From contig NZ_UYJA01000007.1 in NCBI RefSeq assembly GCF_900618535.1, positions 124,001-188,000 of the forward strand: a stretch of 64,000 bases of DNA, written 5' to 3'. Positions within the stretch are counted from its first letter, which is position 1; every line of letters starts with the position of its first letter. This stretch comes from Pseudomonas bubulae. Its GTDB lineage: Bacteria; Pseudomonadota; Gammaproteobacteria; Pseudomonadales; Pseudomonadaceae. A program made the translations under genes and the position numbers. Shown here in pieces: positions 33,459 to 46,207 of this stretch. Under the pieces are notes generated by a model. That model was not told the origin of the DNA. It saw only the letters and a program-made list of their open reading frames with translations, and searched no databases.

Positions 33459-34595
33459 TTGACTAAGCAAGCCATACTCGCCCTCGCTGATGGCAGCATT
33501 TTTCGCGGCGAAGCCATTGGGGCCGACGGTCAAACCGTTGGTGAGGTGGTGTTTAACACCGCAATGACTGGCTACCAGGAGATCCTGACGGATCCTTCCT
33601 ACGCTCAGCAAATCGTGACCCTGACTTACCCGCATGTTGGCAACACCGGTACTACCCCGGAAGACGCCGAGTCTGATCGTGTCTGGTCCGCAGGTCTGGT
33701 AATTCGTGATCTGCCGCTGGTTGCAAGCAACTGGCGCAACACCATGTCGCTGGCCGACTACCTGAAAACCAACAATGTTGTGGCTATCGCCGGTATCGAC
33801 ACTCGCCGCCTGACGCGCATCCTGCGTGAGAAAGGCGCGCAGAACGGTTGCATCATGGCGGGCGACAACATTTCTGAAGAAGCTGCCATCGCAGCGGCCC
33901 GCGGCTTCCCGGGCCTGAAGGGCATGGATCTGGCGAAAGTCGTCAGCACCGAAAAAGCCTACGAGTGGCGCTCCAGCGTCTGGAACCTGGCTACCGACAG
34001 TCACCCGACCATCGAAGCCAGCGAGCTGCCTTACCACGTGGTCGCTTATGACTACGGCGTAAAGTGGAACATCCTGCGCATGCTGGTTGAGCGCGGCTGC
34101 CGCGTGACCGTGGTTCCGGCACAGACTCCGGCCAGTGACGTTCTGGCACTCAACCCGGATGGCGTGTTCCTGTCCAACGGCCCGGGTGACCCTGAGCCTT
34201 GCGACTACGCGATCACAGCAATCAAGCAAGTGCTGACCACCGAGATTCCGGTTTTCGGTATCTGCCTGGGTCACCAGCTGCTGGCCCTGGCCTCCGGCGC
34301 CAAGACCGTGAAAATGGGTCATGGCCATCACGGTGCAAACCACCCGGTTCAGGATCTGGACACCGGTGTTGTAATGATCACCAGCCAGAACCACGGTTTT
34401 GCGGTAGACGAAGCGAGCTTGCCAGCCAATGTGCGCGCCATCCACAAGTCGCTGTTCGACGGCACCCTGCAAGGTATCGAGCTGACCGACAAAAGCGCTT
34501 TCAGCTTCCAGGGTCACCCTGAAGCAAGCCCTGGCCCGAACGACGTTGCACCGCTGTTCGATCGCTTCATCAATGAGATGGCCAAGCGCCGTTAA
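33459..34595 (+). CDS. carA: Carbamoyl-phosphate synthase small subunit
   Basis: The 378-residue glutaminase subunit starts with TTG, supported by GGGAGG six bases upstream. The C-terminal class I amidotransferase domain has the nucleophile Cys 269 in GICLGHQLLAL and the His/Glu pair in FSFQGHPEASPGP. It makes ammonia from glutamine for CarB, feeding arginine and pyrimidine synthesis. carB starts 114 bases later, so carAB form an operon. Confidence 0.97.
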   Translation: MTKQAILALADGSIFRGEAIGADGQTVGEVVFNTAMTGYQEILTDPSYAQQIVTLTYPHVGNTGTTPEDAESDRVWSAGLVIRDLPLVASNWRNTMSLADYLKTNNVVAIAGIDTRRLTRILREKGAQNGCIMAGDNISEEAAIAAARGFPGLKGMDLAKVVSTEKAYEWRSSVWNLATDSHPTIEASELPYHVVAYDYGVKWNILRMLVERGCRVTVVPAQTPASDVLALNPDGVFLSNGPGDPEPCDYAITAIKQVLTTEIPVFGICLGHQLLALASGAKTVKMGHGHHGANHPVQDLDTGVVMITSQNHGFAVDEASLPANVRAIHKSLFDGTLQGIELTDKSAFSFQGHPEASPGPNDVAPLFDRFINEMAKRR

Positions 34596-34709
34596 TCAGC
34601 CTCCTTTTGCAGCGCCCTGTGGCGGCCCCGAATCTCGGTGGCCCCCAGGGGGCTTCAGGAACCTGATTGACAGCTTGCCGACTGACCTGCGGATTTGAGT
34701 GACAAACCC

Positions 34710-37927
<3,218 letters not shown>

Positions 37928-37931
<4 letters not shown>

Positions 37932-38404
37932 TCAAGTACCCAATGACGGTCCAGGGCGCCAAAGCCCTGGAAGAAGAACACGCACATCTGACCAAGGTTG
38001 TTCGTCCCAAGCTGAGCCAGGATATCGGCACGGCGCGTGAGCTGGGCGACCTTAAAGAAAACGCTGAATACCATGCTGCCCGTGAGCAGCAGGGTATGGT
38101 TGAGGCGCGTATCCGTGACATCGAAGGCCGCATGCAGAACGCGGTGATCATCGATGTAACGACTATTCCTCACACCGGTAAAGTGATTTTCGGTACCACG
38201 GTCGAGATCGCCAACGTTGAAACTGACGAAAGCGTGACCTACCAGATCGTTGGTGAAGATGAGGCTGACTTCAAGCTCGGAAAGATCTCCGTTGGTTCGC
38301 CACTTGCCCGTGCCTTGATTGCCAAGGAAGAGGGTGATGTGGTGGCGGTGAAAACACCGGGCGGCGTCATTGAGTACGAAATTGTCAAAGTAAGTCACAT
38401 CTAA
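37928..38404 (+). CDS. greA: Transcription elongation factor GreA
   Basis: A 158-residue protein with an N-terminal coiled coil (about residues 5-75, ending in the acidic tip region RELGDLKENAEYHAAREQQ) and a C-terminal FKBP-like domain (KVIFGTTVEIANVETDE). It helps backtracked RNA polymerase by stimulating transcript cleavage. Its ATG overlaps the carB stop, so it is translationally coupled to carB. A terminator follows. Confidence 0.97.
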
Positions 38405-38409
38405 GAAGA

Positions 38410-38438
38410 GCGCCCGCCGTGTGCGGGCGCACTTTTTT
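38410..38438 (+). terminator. Intrinsic terminator of the carAB-greA operon
   Basis: An eight-pair GCGCCCGC/GCGGGCGC stem with a five-base loop is followed by a T-run. Confidence 0.88.
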
Positions 38439-38683
38439 GGCGGTCGGCCCGGGTGTTCCGGGTTGGCGGCCTGTGGTTGTTGCACACAGAATTGTTTGCC
38501 GGTGCTGGCCGCAATGCGGTTGGCAGCGAAGCTGTTGAAGTGGCATGGAGCAAGTGGGGAAGTAGTGCGTTGGGCGTCTCTGGCTGCCTGATGCGTTGCG
38601 CGGGCAGTGCTTGCATGACTCTCGGGCTTTGGCCCTGGAAGAGTTTCAGGGCGCGCCAGGCGCACCCTTGACCCTTGTCTACA
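38439..38683. other. Intergenic stretch between greA and yhbY
   Basis: The 245-bp convergent gap shows no supported gene. Short open frames on both strands lack ribosome sites and have no recognisable features. Confidence 0.5.
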
Positions 38684-38992
38684 TCACTTGAAACGGTGGA
38701 TGTTCGACAGTTGCTTGTTTACATTGACGTTCTTGCGGTACAGAAGCGCCATTTTGCCGATAACCTGTACCAGTTCCGCTTTGCCGGCCTTGCACAGTTC
38801 TGCAATGGCCTCCAGGCGGGATTCGCGATCCAGAATGTTGACTTTGATTTTAATCAGCTCGTGATCGCCCAATGCGCGTTCGAGTTCGGCTAAAACACCT
38901 TCAGTCAAACCATTGTCAGCCACAGTCAAAACTGGTTTCAGATGGTGGCCAATGGATTTGTACTGTTTCTTCTGCTCTTGAGTGAGCGGCAT
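38684..38992 (-). CDS. yhbY: Ribosome assembly RNA-binding protein YhbY (CRM domain)
   Basis: A 102-residue single CRM-domain protein: LTQEQKKQYKSIGHHLKPVLTV, with the conserved LELIKIKVN-type GxxG strand seen as LGDHELIKIKVNILDRES. YhbY binds pre-50S particles and 23S rRNA precursor. It is divergent from rlmE, the usual order in Pseudomonas. Confidence 0.93.
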   Translation of the reverse strand: MPLTQEQKKQYKSIGHHLKPVLTVADNGLTEGVLAELERALGDHELIKIKVNILDRESRLEAIAELCKAGKAELVQVIGKMALLYRKNVNVNKQLSNIHRFK

Positions 38993-39099
38993 AATCTGAC
39001 CCCTGTGTCTGATCTTGTAAAAAGCGGCGGCCAGTTTACCCGAGCGAGTCCCAGACCGCCCAGTTAATCACGACCCGTTTAAAATTTTTGAGGTGGCCC

Positions 39100-39750
39100 G
39101 TGGCCCGTTCCAAGACTAGCCTTAACTGGCTGAAAGAACATTTCAACGACCCGTACGTCAAAATGGCGCAAAAAGACGGGTATCGCTCCCGTGCCAGCTA
39201 CAAATTGCTGGAGATCCAGGAGCGCGACAAGCTGATTCGTCCCGGTATGACCGTTATCGACCTGGGTGCAGCCCCGGGTGGCTGGTCGCAGGTGACCAGT
39301 CGTCTGATCGGTGGTCAGGGGCGTTTGATTGCTTCCGACATCCTGGACATGGACAGCATCCCTGATGTGACCTTCATCAAGGGCGACTTTACCGAGGACG
39401 CCGTGCTTGCTCAGATCCTCGAGGCCGTCGGAAATACACAAGTAGACCTTGTGATTTCAGATATGGCCCCCAATATGAGTGGATTGGCAGCTGTCGACAT
39501 GCCGCGGGCGATGTTTCTGTGCGAATTGGCACTGGATCTTGCCGGTCGCGTCCTGCGTCCAGGTGGTGATTTTCTGATTAAGGTTTTCCAGGGGGAAGGC
39601 TTCGATCAGTACCACAAGGACATTCGCAAGCTGTTTGACAAGGTACAGATGCGCAAGCCGTCCTCGTCGCGAGACAGGTCCCGCGAGCAGTATTTGCTGG
39701 GGCGCGGCTTCCGCGGTGTTGAAGGTTCGGCCAGTGATGAACGTCTGTAA
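39100..39750 (+). CDS. rlmE: 23S rRNA 2'-O-ribose methyltransferase RlmE (FtsJ)
   Basis: A 216-residue SAM-dependent methyltransferase that modifies U2552 of 23S rRNA. The SAM motif is DLGAAPGGWSQV and the catalytic K-D-K-E residues are represented by Lys 33-region RASYKLLEIQ, VDLVISDMAPNMSG, LIKVFQGEG and the C-terminal Glu. The GTG start at 39100 (MARSKTSLNWLKEHF) with GAGG about 8 bases upstream fits the family; a TTG at 39088 is less likely. ftsH follows, the conserved heat-shock pairing. Confidence 0.94.
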   Translation: MARSKTSLNWLKEHFNDPYVKMAQKDGYRSRASYKLLEIQERDKLIRPGMTVIDLGAAPGGWSQVTSRLIGGQGRLIASDILDMDSIPDVTFIKGDFTEDAVLAQILEAVGNTQVDLVISDMAPNMSGLAAVDMPRAMFLCELALDLAGRVLRPGGDFLIKVFQGEGFDQYHKDIRKLFDKVQMRKPSSSRDRSREQYLLGRGFRGVEGSASDERL

Positions 39751-39934
39751 CAAGGGCGATAGATTTTTTTGAATCGCTTTACAGATCTGGCATAACGAAT
39801 ATTGTGTAGGCAAAGTTTCACAAAGGGTTACAGACGGAGCCTGCAAGGGTTGTAGGCAATGTAGTAAGTTATGCCGGTGAATATCATGCGAAGCACGCTT
39901 CAGTAGCGGGGCTTGTGCTTCAGAGGGTAGCTAA

Positions 39935-41851
39935 TTGAACGATATGGCAAAGAATCTGATCCTGTGGTTGATCATCGCCGCTGTCCTGGTGACAGTGATG
40001 AACAACTTCTCCAGTCCAAACGAGCCACAAACCCTCAACTATTCCGACTTCATCCAGCAAGTTAAGGATGGCAAGGTCGAGCGCGTTGCCGTGGATGGCT
40101 ACGTGATTACCGGCAAACGCAGCGATGGCGATACCTTCAAAACCATCCGTCCGGCGATTCAGGACAACGGTTTGATCGGCGACCTGGTGGATAACCACGT
40201 CACCGTTGAAGGCAAATTGCCTGAGCAACAAAGCATCTGGACCCAGTTGCTGGTTGCGAGCTTCCCGATCCTGGTGATTATTGCGGTCTTCATGTTCATG
40301 ATGCGCCAGATGCAGGGCGGTGCCGGCGGTAAAGGCGGCCCGATGAGCTTTGGCAAGAGCAAGGCGCGGCTGCTGTCGGAAGACCAGGTCAAGACGACCC
40401 TGGCTGACGTGGCAGGTTGCGATGAAGCTAAGGAAGAAGTGGGCGAGCTGGTTGAGTTCCTGCGCGATCCGGGCAAGTTCCAGCGTCTGGGCGGGCGTAT
40501 CCCTCGCGGCGTACTGATGGTGGGTCCGCCAGGTACGGGTAAAACCCTGATCGCCAAGGCGATTGCGGGTGAGGCCAAGGTACCGTTCTTCACTATTTCC
40601 GGTTCCGACTTTGTTGAAATGTTCGTGGGCGTTGGTGCAAGCCGTGTTCGTGACATGTTTGAGCAGGCCAAGAAGCACGCGCCTTGCATCATCTTTATCG
40701 ATGAGATCGACGCTGTCGGCCGTCACCGTGGTAACGGTATGGGCGGCGGTCATGACGAGCGCGAGCAGACCCTTAACCAGTTGCTGGTTGAGATGGACGG
40801 CTTTGAGATGAATGACGGCATCATCGTGATTGCCGCCACCAACCGTCCTGACGTGCTTGACCCTGCGCTGCTGCGTCCAGGTCGCTTTGACCGTCAGGTG
40901 GTGGTTGGCTTGCCGGACATCCGTGGTCGCGAGCAGATTCTCAAAGTACACATGCGTAAAGTGCCAATGGGCGACGACGTCCAGCCGGCTGTTATTGCAC
41001 GTGGTACCCCGGGCTTCTCGGGTGCCGACCTGGCCAACCTGGTCAACGAAGCTTCCCTGTTCGCGGCGCGTACCGGCAAGCGTGTTGTTGAAATGAAAGA
41101 GTTCGAGCTGGCCAAGGACAAGATCATGATGGGCGCCGAGCGCAAATCGATGGTCATGTCCGATAAAGAAAAGCGCAACACGGCCTATCACGAAGCGGGT
41201 CACGCTATCGTTGGTCGCGTAGTGCCTGAGCATGATCCGGTCTACAAGGTGTCGATCATTCCTCGTGGCCGCGCCCTGGGCGTGACCATGTTCCTGCCGG
41301 AAGAAGATCGCTACAGCTTGTCCAAGCGTGCGCTGATCAGCCAGATCTGCTCGCTGTATGGCGGCCGTATCGCTGAAGAGATGACCTTGGGCTTTGACGG
41401 TGTGACCACCGGCGCTTCCAACGACATCATGCGAGCCAGCCAGATTGCCCGCAACATGGTGACCAAGTGGGGCTTGTCCGAGAAGCTCGGCCCGCTGATG
41501 TATGCCGAAGACGAAGAGTCCTATCTGGGTCGTGGCGGTGGTCAGTCTGCAAACGTGTCGGGCGAGACAGCCAAGCTGATCGACTCGGAAGTGCGCAGCA
41601 TCATTGATCAGTGCTACAACACGGCCAAGCAGATCCTGACCGAAAATCGCGACAAGCTGGATGCAATGGCTGACGCGTTGATGAAGTACGAAACGATCGA
41701 TGCCGATCAGATCGACGACATCATGGCGGGTCGTCCGCCACGTGAGCCGCGTGACTGGGAAGATGGCAACTCGGGTACCCCGACTGCCCCTACGCTGGAT
41801 AAAACCGAGCGCCCGGAAACACCTATCGGCGGCCCTGCTGCTGATCAATAA
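39935..41851 (+). CDS. ftsH: ATP-dependent zinc metalloprotease FtsH
   Basis: A 638-residue membrane-anchored AAA+ protease with two transmembrane helices (about residues 7-25 and 100-122), Walker A GPPGTGKT (Lys 203), the second region of homology TNRPDVLDPALLRPGRFDRQ and the zinc-binding HEAGH (419-423). It degrades LpxC, sigma-32 and damaged membrane proteins. The TTG at 39935 has AGAGGG at a good distance; an ATG nine bases later is the alternative start. folP begins 8 bases after its stop codon. Confidence 0.96.
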   Translation: MNDMAKNLILWLIIAAVLVTVMNNFSSPNEPQTLNYSDFIQQVKDGKVERVAVDGYVITGKRSDGDTFKTIRPAIQDNGLIGDLVDNHVTVEGKLPEQQSIWTQLLVASFPILVIIAVFMFMMRQMQGGAGGKGGPMSFGKSKARLLSEDQVKTTLADVAGCDEAKEEVGELVEFLRDPGKFQRLGGRIPRGVLMVGPPGTGKTLIAKAIAGEAKVPFFTISGSDFVEMFVGVGASRVRDMFEQAKKHAPCIIFIDEIDAVGRHRGNGMGGGHDEREQTLNQLLVEMDGFEMNDGIIVIAATNRPDVLDPALLRPGRFDRQVVVGLPDIRGREQILKVHMRKVPMGDDVQPAVIARGTPGFSGADLANLVNEASLFAARTGKRVVEMKEFELAKDKIMMGAERKSMVMSDKEKRNTAYHEAGHAIVGRVVPEHDPVYKVSIIPRGRALGVTMFLPEEDRYSLSKRALISQICSLYGGRIAEEMTLGFDGVTTGASNDIMRASQIARNMVTKWGLSEKLGPLMYAEDEESYLGRGGGQSANVSGETAKLIDSEVRSIIDQCYNTAKQILTENRDKLDAMADALMKYETIDADQIDDIMAGRPPREPRDWEDGNSGTPTAPTLDKTERPETPIGGPAADQ

Positions 41852-41859
41852 GGCTTGAA

Positions 41860-42711
41860 ATGACTTCTGTTCAGTCCTCAACCCGGTTGCCTTGCGGCAA
41901 CCGGGTTCTTGATTTGGCCCATACGCATGTTATGGGCATCCTCAATGTCACCCCTGATTCCTTTTCCGATGGCGGCCGCTTTGCTGCCCTGGATGCAGCT
42001 CTGCGCCATGCAGAGGCGATGGTGCAGGCGGGTGCAACCCTGATTGATGTTGGCGGTGAGTCAACGCGCCCCGGAGCTCCTGTGGTATTGCCGCAGGAAG
42101 AGCTCGACCGGGTTGCTCCTGTTGTCGAGCGAATTGCCCGGGAACTGGATGTGATTATTTCGGTCGATACATCCGCGCCAATCGTCATGACCGAGGTTGC
42201 GCGCCTGGGAGCAGGGCTGATCAATGATGTGCGCTCGCTGCGCCGTGAAGGGGCCTTGCAGGCCGCTGCGGCGACAGGCTTGCCGGTATGCCTGATGCAT
42301 ATGCTCGGTGAGCCTGGAGACATGCAGGACAACCCGCATTACGAAGACCTGGTGGGCGAGGTGTCGACGTTTCTCGCTGACAGCATGGCGCGTTGCGCTG
42401 CTGCTGGCATTGGGGCCGAACGCATCGTGCTCGATCCGGGCTTTGGTTTTGCCAAGACATTGCAGCACAATTTGAGCCTGTTCAAGCATATGGAGGCCTT
42501 GCATGCGCTGGGTCGGCCTTTGCTGGTGGGCGTGTCACGTAAAAGCATGGTCGGGCAGACACTGAACCGGCCAGTTGCAGGGCGTCTCTATGGCAGTCTG
42601 GCGCTTGCAGCATTGGCGATGACCAAGGGTGCGCGCATTCTGCGCGTCCATGATGTTGCCGAAACAGTTGATGTGGTACGGATGATCGCAGCGGTAGATT
42701 CCGCCGACTAA
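41860..42711 (+). CDS. folP: Dihydropteroate synthase
   Basis: A 283-residue TIM-barrel enzyme that joins p-aminobenzoate to the pterin in folate synthesis and is the sulfonamide target. The signatures are MGILNVTPDSFSDGG, GGESTRPGA and VGVSRKSMVG. It follows ftsH by eight bases and precedes glmM by sixteen, so ftsH-folP-glmM form an operon. Confidence 0.96.
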   Translation: MTSVQSSTRLPCGNRVLDLAHTHVMGILNVTPDSFSDGGRFAALDAALRHAEAMVQAGATLIDVGGESTRPGAPVVLPQEELDRVAPVVERIARELDVIISVDTSAPIVMTEVARLGAGLINDVRSLRREGALQAAAATGLPVCLMHMLGEPGDMQDNPHYEDLVGEVSTFLADSMARCAAAGIGAERIVLDPGFGFAKTLQHNLSLFKHMEALHALGRPLLVGVSRKSMVGQTLNRPVAGRLYGSLALAALAMTKGARILRVHDVAETVDVVRMIAAVDSAD

Positions 42712-42727
42712 GAATGATGGAGCACTT

Positions 42728-44065
42728 ATGACAAAGAAGTATTTTGGCACCGACGGTATTCGTGGTCGGGTCGGCGTTTATCCGATTACCCCTGACTTTA
42801 TGCTCAAGTTGGGTTGGGCAGCGGGCATGGCGTTTCGCAGCAAGGGCGCTTGCCGGATCCTGGTAGGCAAGGACACCCGCATCTCGGGTTACATGTTTGA
42901 GTCGGCTCTTGAAGCGGGCTTGTCGGCTGCCGGGGCTGATGTGATGTTGCTGGGGCCTATGCCGACACCGGCCATTGCCTACCTGACACGTACCTTCCAT
43001 GCGGAAGCGGGTATCGTGATCAGCGCTTCGCACAATCCCCACGACGATAATGGCATCAAGTTCTTTTCCGGCGAGGGCACCAAGCTGCCTGACGACGTTG
43101 AACTGATGATCGAAGAGTTGCTGGATGCGCCGATGACCGTTGTCGATTCCGACAAGCTCGGCAAGGTCTCGCGGATCAATGATGCGCCGGGCCGTTATAT
43201 CGAATTCTGTAAAAGCAGCGTGCCAAGCAGCACCAAATTCAGCGGTATGAAGATTGTTCTCGATTGCGCCCACGGTGCTACCTACAAGGTTGCGCCAAGT
43301 GTTTTCAAGGAGCTGGGTGCTCAAGTCGTTGTTCTGTCGGCGCAGCCTGATGGCCTGAACATCAACGAAAACTGCGGTTCGACCCATATGGGTCAGTTGC
43401 AGGCTGCCGTGGTGGCTGAAGGTGCGGACCTGGGTATTGCTTTTGATGGCGACGGCGATCGCGTGTTGATGGTTGACCATACCGGTGCCGTGGTCGATGG
43501 CGATGAGCTGTTGTTTATCATTGCCCGTGACCTGCACGAGCGTGGCAAATTGCAGGGTGGCGTTGTCGGTACGCTGATGAGCAACCTTGGCCTTGAGCTG
43601 GCATTGGCTGACCTGGGTATCGAGTTCGTACGCGCCAATGTGGGCGACCGTTACGTTATCGCGGCCCTGCAAGAGCGTAACTGGCTGGTAGGTGGCGAGA
43701 ACTCCGGGCATATCGTGTGCTTCCACCACACCACCACCGGCGATGCGATCATTGCGGCGCTGCAGGTGTTGTTGTCCTTGCGTCGTCGCGATGAAAGCCT
43801 GGCCCAGTCGCGTCAGGCGCTGCGCAAGTGCCCGCAAGTGTTACTGAATGTTCGTTTTGCCGGTGGCGTCGACCCTGTCGAGCACCCGGCGGTGAAGGAG
43901 GCGTGCGCGCGAGTGACGGCTGCCATGAATGGCCGTGGTCGTGTGTTGTTGCGCAAGTCCGGAACAGAGCCTTTGGTGCGCGTGATGGTCGAAGGCGATG
44001 ACGAAAACATGGTTCGCGGCTACGCCGAAGAGCTGGCAAAACTGGTAAGTGAAGTTTGTGCCTGA
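42728..44065 (+). CDS. glmM: Phosphoglucosamine mutase
   Basis: A 445-residue phosphohexomutase that converts glucosamine-6-phosphate to glucosamine-1-phosphate for UDP-GlcNAc and cell-wall synthesis. The phosphoserine loop is VISASHNPHDDNG (Ser 101), the magnesium site is FDGDGDRV, and the sugar-binding loop is GENSGH. GGAGCAC before the ATG is the ribosome site. Confidence 0.96.
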   Translation: MTKKYFGTDGIRGRVGVYPITPDFMLKLGWAAGMAFRSKGACRILVGKDTRISGYMFESALEAGLSAAGADVMLLGPMPTPAIAYLTRTFHAEAGIVISASHNPHDDNGIKFFSGEGTKLPDDVELMIEELLDAPMTVVDSDKLGKVSRINDAPGRYIEFCKSSVPSSTKFSGMKIVLDCAHGATYKVAPSVFKELGAQVVVLSAQPDGLNINENCGSTHMGQLQAAVVAEGADLGIAFDGDGDRVLMVDHTGAVVDGDELLFIIARDLHERGKLQGGVVGTLMSNLGLELALADLGIEFVRANVGDRYVIAALQERNWLVGGENSGHIVCFHHTTTGDAIIAALQVLLSLRRRDESLAQSRQALRKCPQVLLNVRFAGGVDPVEHPAVKEACARVTAAMNGRGRVLLRKSGTEPLVRVMVEGDDENMVRGYAEELAKLVSEVCA

Positions 44066-44130
44066 TTCGGCTTGCCAGCTTTGATTTGGTTGGGTAACAT
44101 CTGCGCCCACTTTGACCGACGAGGTAAAGC

Positions 44131-44886
44131 ATGCGTCGCACTATGGTAGCTGGTAACTGGAAGATGCACGGTACCCGCGCCAGCGTCGCTGAGCTGATCG
44201 ACGGTCTGCGTGGTCTGGTCCTGCCAAACGATGTTGATGTTGCAGTTTTTCCGCCTCAGCTGTTTATTGATCGTGTTATCAATGGCTTGCAAGGCGCAGC
44301 GATTTCGGTCGGTGCTCAGGATGCTGCAGTGGAGTCGGGGCAGGGCGCGCTGACTGGCGAGATTTCCTCTAGTCAGTTGGCCGACGCAGGTTGCAAGCTG
44401 GTGCTTGTGGGGCACTCCGAACGCCGCCTGATACTGGGTGAGCAGGACGAGGCACTCAATCGCAAGTTTGCAGCGGCCCAAGCCTCAGGCTTGACGCCAG
44501 TGTTGTGCATAGGGGAAACCCTGGAGCAGCGCGAAGCGGGGCAAACGCTGGAAGTGGTAGAGCGTCAGCTGAATGCCGTGATTGACGAGTTTGGTATTGA
44601 TGCTTTTGTAAATGCCGTGATTGCATACGAGCCGGTCTGGGCCATTGGCACCGGGCTGACCGCATCACCACAGCAAGCGCAAGATGTGCATGCGGCCATT
44701 CGCGCACAGCTGGCGCAAAAGAATTCTGAAGTGGCACAAGGTGTGCGGCTTCTATACGGCGGCAGCGTGAAGGCGGCCAATGCGGTCGAACTGTTCAGCA
44801 TGCCGGATATCGATGGGGGACTCATTGGCGGGGCTTCCCTGAATGCAGATGAGTTCGGTGCGATCATTCGTGCCGCAGGAAACTGA
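44131..44886 (+). CDS. tpiA: Triosephosphate isomerase
   Basis: A 251-residue TIM-barrel enzyme of glycolysis and gluconeogenesis. Active-site residues are Lys in GNWKMHGT at the N-terminus, His in LVGHSERR and Glu in AYEPVWAIGTG; the phosphate loop is LYGGSVKA. secG follows its stop by two bases, so the two are cotranscribed. Confidence 0.97.
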   Translation: MRRTMVAGNWKMHGTRASVAELIDGLRGLVLPNDVDVAVFPPQLFIDRVINGLQGAAISVGAQDAAVESGQGALTGEISSSQLADAGCKLVLVGHSERRLILGEQDEALNRKFAAAQASGLTPVLCIGETLEQREAGQTLEVVERQLNAVIDEFGIDAFVNAVIAYEPVWAIGTGLTASPQQAQDVHAAIRAQLAQKNSEVAQGVRLLYGGSVKAANAVELFSMPDIDGGLIGGASLNADEFGAIIRAAGN

Positions 44887-44888
44887 AA

Positions 44889-45272
44889 ATGCTGGATAAC
44901 GTCGTAACTGTGTTTCATCTGTTGACAGCATTGGGTGTAATTGCCCTGGTTTTGCTGCAACAGGGCAAGGGAGCGGATGCTGGAGCATCTTTCGGCGCAG
45001 GTGCATCAAATACTGTGTTCGGAAGCCAAGGTTCCTCTACCTTTCTTAGTAAGTTTACTGCTATACTTGCCGCAGGTTTTTTCATAACCAGCTTGGGGTT
45101 AGGTTACTTTGCTAAAGAGAAGGCTGAACAGCTGACTCAAGTAGGTTTGCCAAATCCAGCGGTGTTGGAAGTTCCAGTGCAAAAGCCGGCTTCAGATGAT
45201 GTTCCGGTGCTTCAAGAGCAAAAGTCGGCAACTCCTGCGACTGACGTACCTCCAGCTCAAGAGCAAAAGTAA
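44889..45272 (+). CDS. secG: Protein translocase subunit SecG
   Basis: A 127-residue protein with two transmembrane helices (about residues 3-22 and 55-75) and the SecG signature LLQQGKGADAGASFGAGASNTVFGSQGS between them. It supports SecYEG-dependent export. The C-terminal tail is Pro/Gln-rich with an imperfect repeat (LQEQKSATPA, PAQEQK). The tRNA-Leu gene follows, as in other pseudomonads. Confidence 0.94.
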   Translation: MLDNVVTVFHLLTALGVIALVLLQQGKGADAGASFGAGASNTVFGSQGSSTFLSKFTAILAAGFFITSLGLGYFAKEKAEQLTQVGLPNPAVLEVPVQKPASDDVPVLQEQKSATPATDVPPAQEQK

Positions 45273-45301
45273 AACGGGTTTCATGATGTAAACGTTGTAT
45301 T

Positions 45302-45387
45302 GCCGAGGTGGTGGAATTGGTAGACACGCAACCTTGAGGTGGTTGTGCCCATAGGGTGTAGGGGTTCGAGTCCCCTTCTCGGTACCA
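45302..45387 (+). tRNA. tRNA-Leu (anticodon GAG)
   Basis: The 86-nt sequence folds as a class II tRNA with a long variable arm. The anticodon stem CAACC/GGTTG encloses the loop TTGAGGT, anticodon GAG. The T-loop GGTTCGAGTCC and encoded CCA are present. Confidence 0.95.
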
Positions 45388-45483
45388 ATTATCAAGAATG
45401 CCCGCAGTAGCGGGCTTTCTTGTATGTGGAAGGTTGGATTGACCCGTCACGGGATCAACCGTATACTTCCGCTCCAGCTTTGT

Positions 45484-45560
<77 letters not shown>

Positions 45561-45570
45561 GTTTCAGCGG

Positions 45571-45592
45571 AGCCCCTTTTCAGGGGCTTTTT
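45571..45592 (+). terminator. Intrinsic terminator after tRNA-fMet
   Basis: AGCCCC-TTTTCA-GGGGCTTTTT: six-pair stem and T-run starting 11 bases after the tRNA 3' end. Confidence 0.85.
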
Positions 45593-45701
45593 GTTAGCTG
45601 GACACTTTATAGCGTCGGTATTCAACGACGTTTCAGAGATGGGCGCTTCGCCCATTTTTTCATTTTGCACAGCATGCACAAACATGCACTAGGGGGTTCA
45701 G

Positions 45702-46160
45702 GTGTCGAGCAAGCTAGAACAGTTGCAGGACTTGTTGGCCCCGGTGGTCGTGGCCCTTGGCTATGAATGCTGGGGTATTGAATTTTCGGCTCAAGGCCGC
45801 CATTCAATGTTGCGTGTGTATATCGACAAGGAAGGCGGCGTACTGGTGGATGACTGCGCTATCGTGAGTCGTCAGATCAGCGGCGTTCTGGATGTCGAAG
45901 ATCCTATCGCTGTTGAATACACCCTTGAAGTTTCTTCTCCTGGCATGGAACGCCCGCTGTTCACCCTTGAACAGTTTGCCCAATTTGTCGGTGAGCAAGT
46001 GAAGATCAAGCTGCGCTCGCCTTTTGAAGGGCGACGCAACTTTCAGGGCCTTCTGCGCGGCGTAGAAGAGCAGGACATCGTGGTGCAGGTTGAAGACCAT
46101 GAGTTCCTGTTGCCGATCGATATGATCGACAAGGCCAACATTATTCCCAGTTTTGACTGA
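45702..46160 (+). CDS. rimP: Ribosome maturation factor RimP
   Basis: A 152-residue protein of the RimP/YhbC family (SSKLEQLQDLLAPVVVALGYECWGIEF, DDCAIVSRQISGVLDVEDPI, YTLEVSSPGMERPL). It is needed for 30S subunit assembly. The GTG start at 45702 has AGGGGG upstream. It opens the rimP-nusA-infB-rbfA-truB-rpsO-pnp run. Confidence 0.96.
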   Translation: MSSKLEQLQDLLAPVVVALGYECWGIEFSAQGRHSMLRVYIDKEGGVLVDDCAIVSRQISGVLDVEDPIAVEYTLEVSSPGMERPLFTLEQFAQFVGEQVKIKLRSPFEGRRNFQGLLRGVEEQDIVVQVEDHEFLLPIDMIDKANIIPSFD

Positions 46161-46207
46161 GACGCGGATCCCGCGGATCCAATGGCTTGCGAAAGGCGAG
46201 GCGTACG

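Noticed and set aside
38453..38671. A 72-codon frame between greA and yhbY
   Set aside because: No ribosome site and no recognisable family; probably chance.
39920..41881. A 653-codon open frame antisense to ftsH
   Set aside because: Mirror of ftsH; composition is His/Gln/Val-rich as expected for an antisense shadow.
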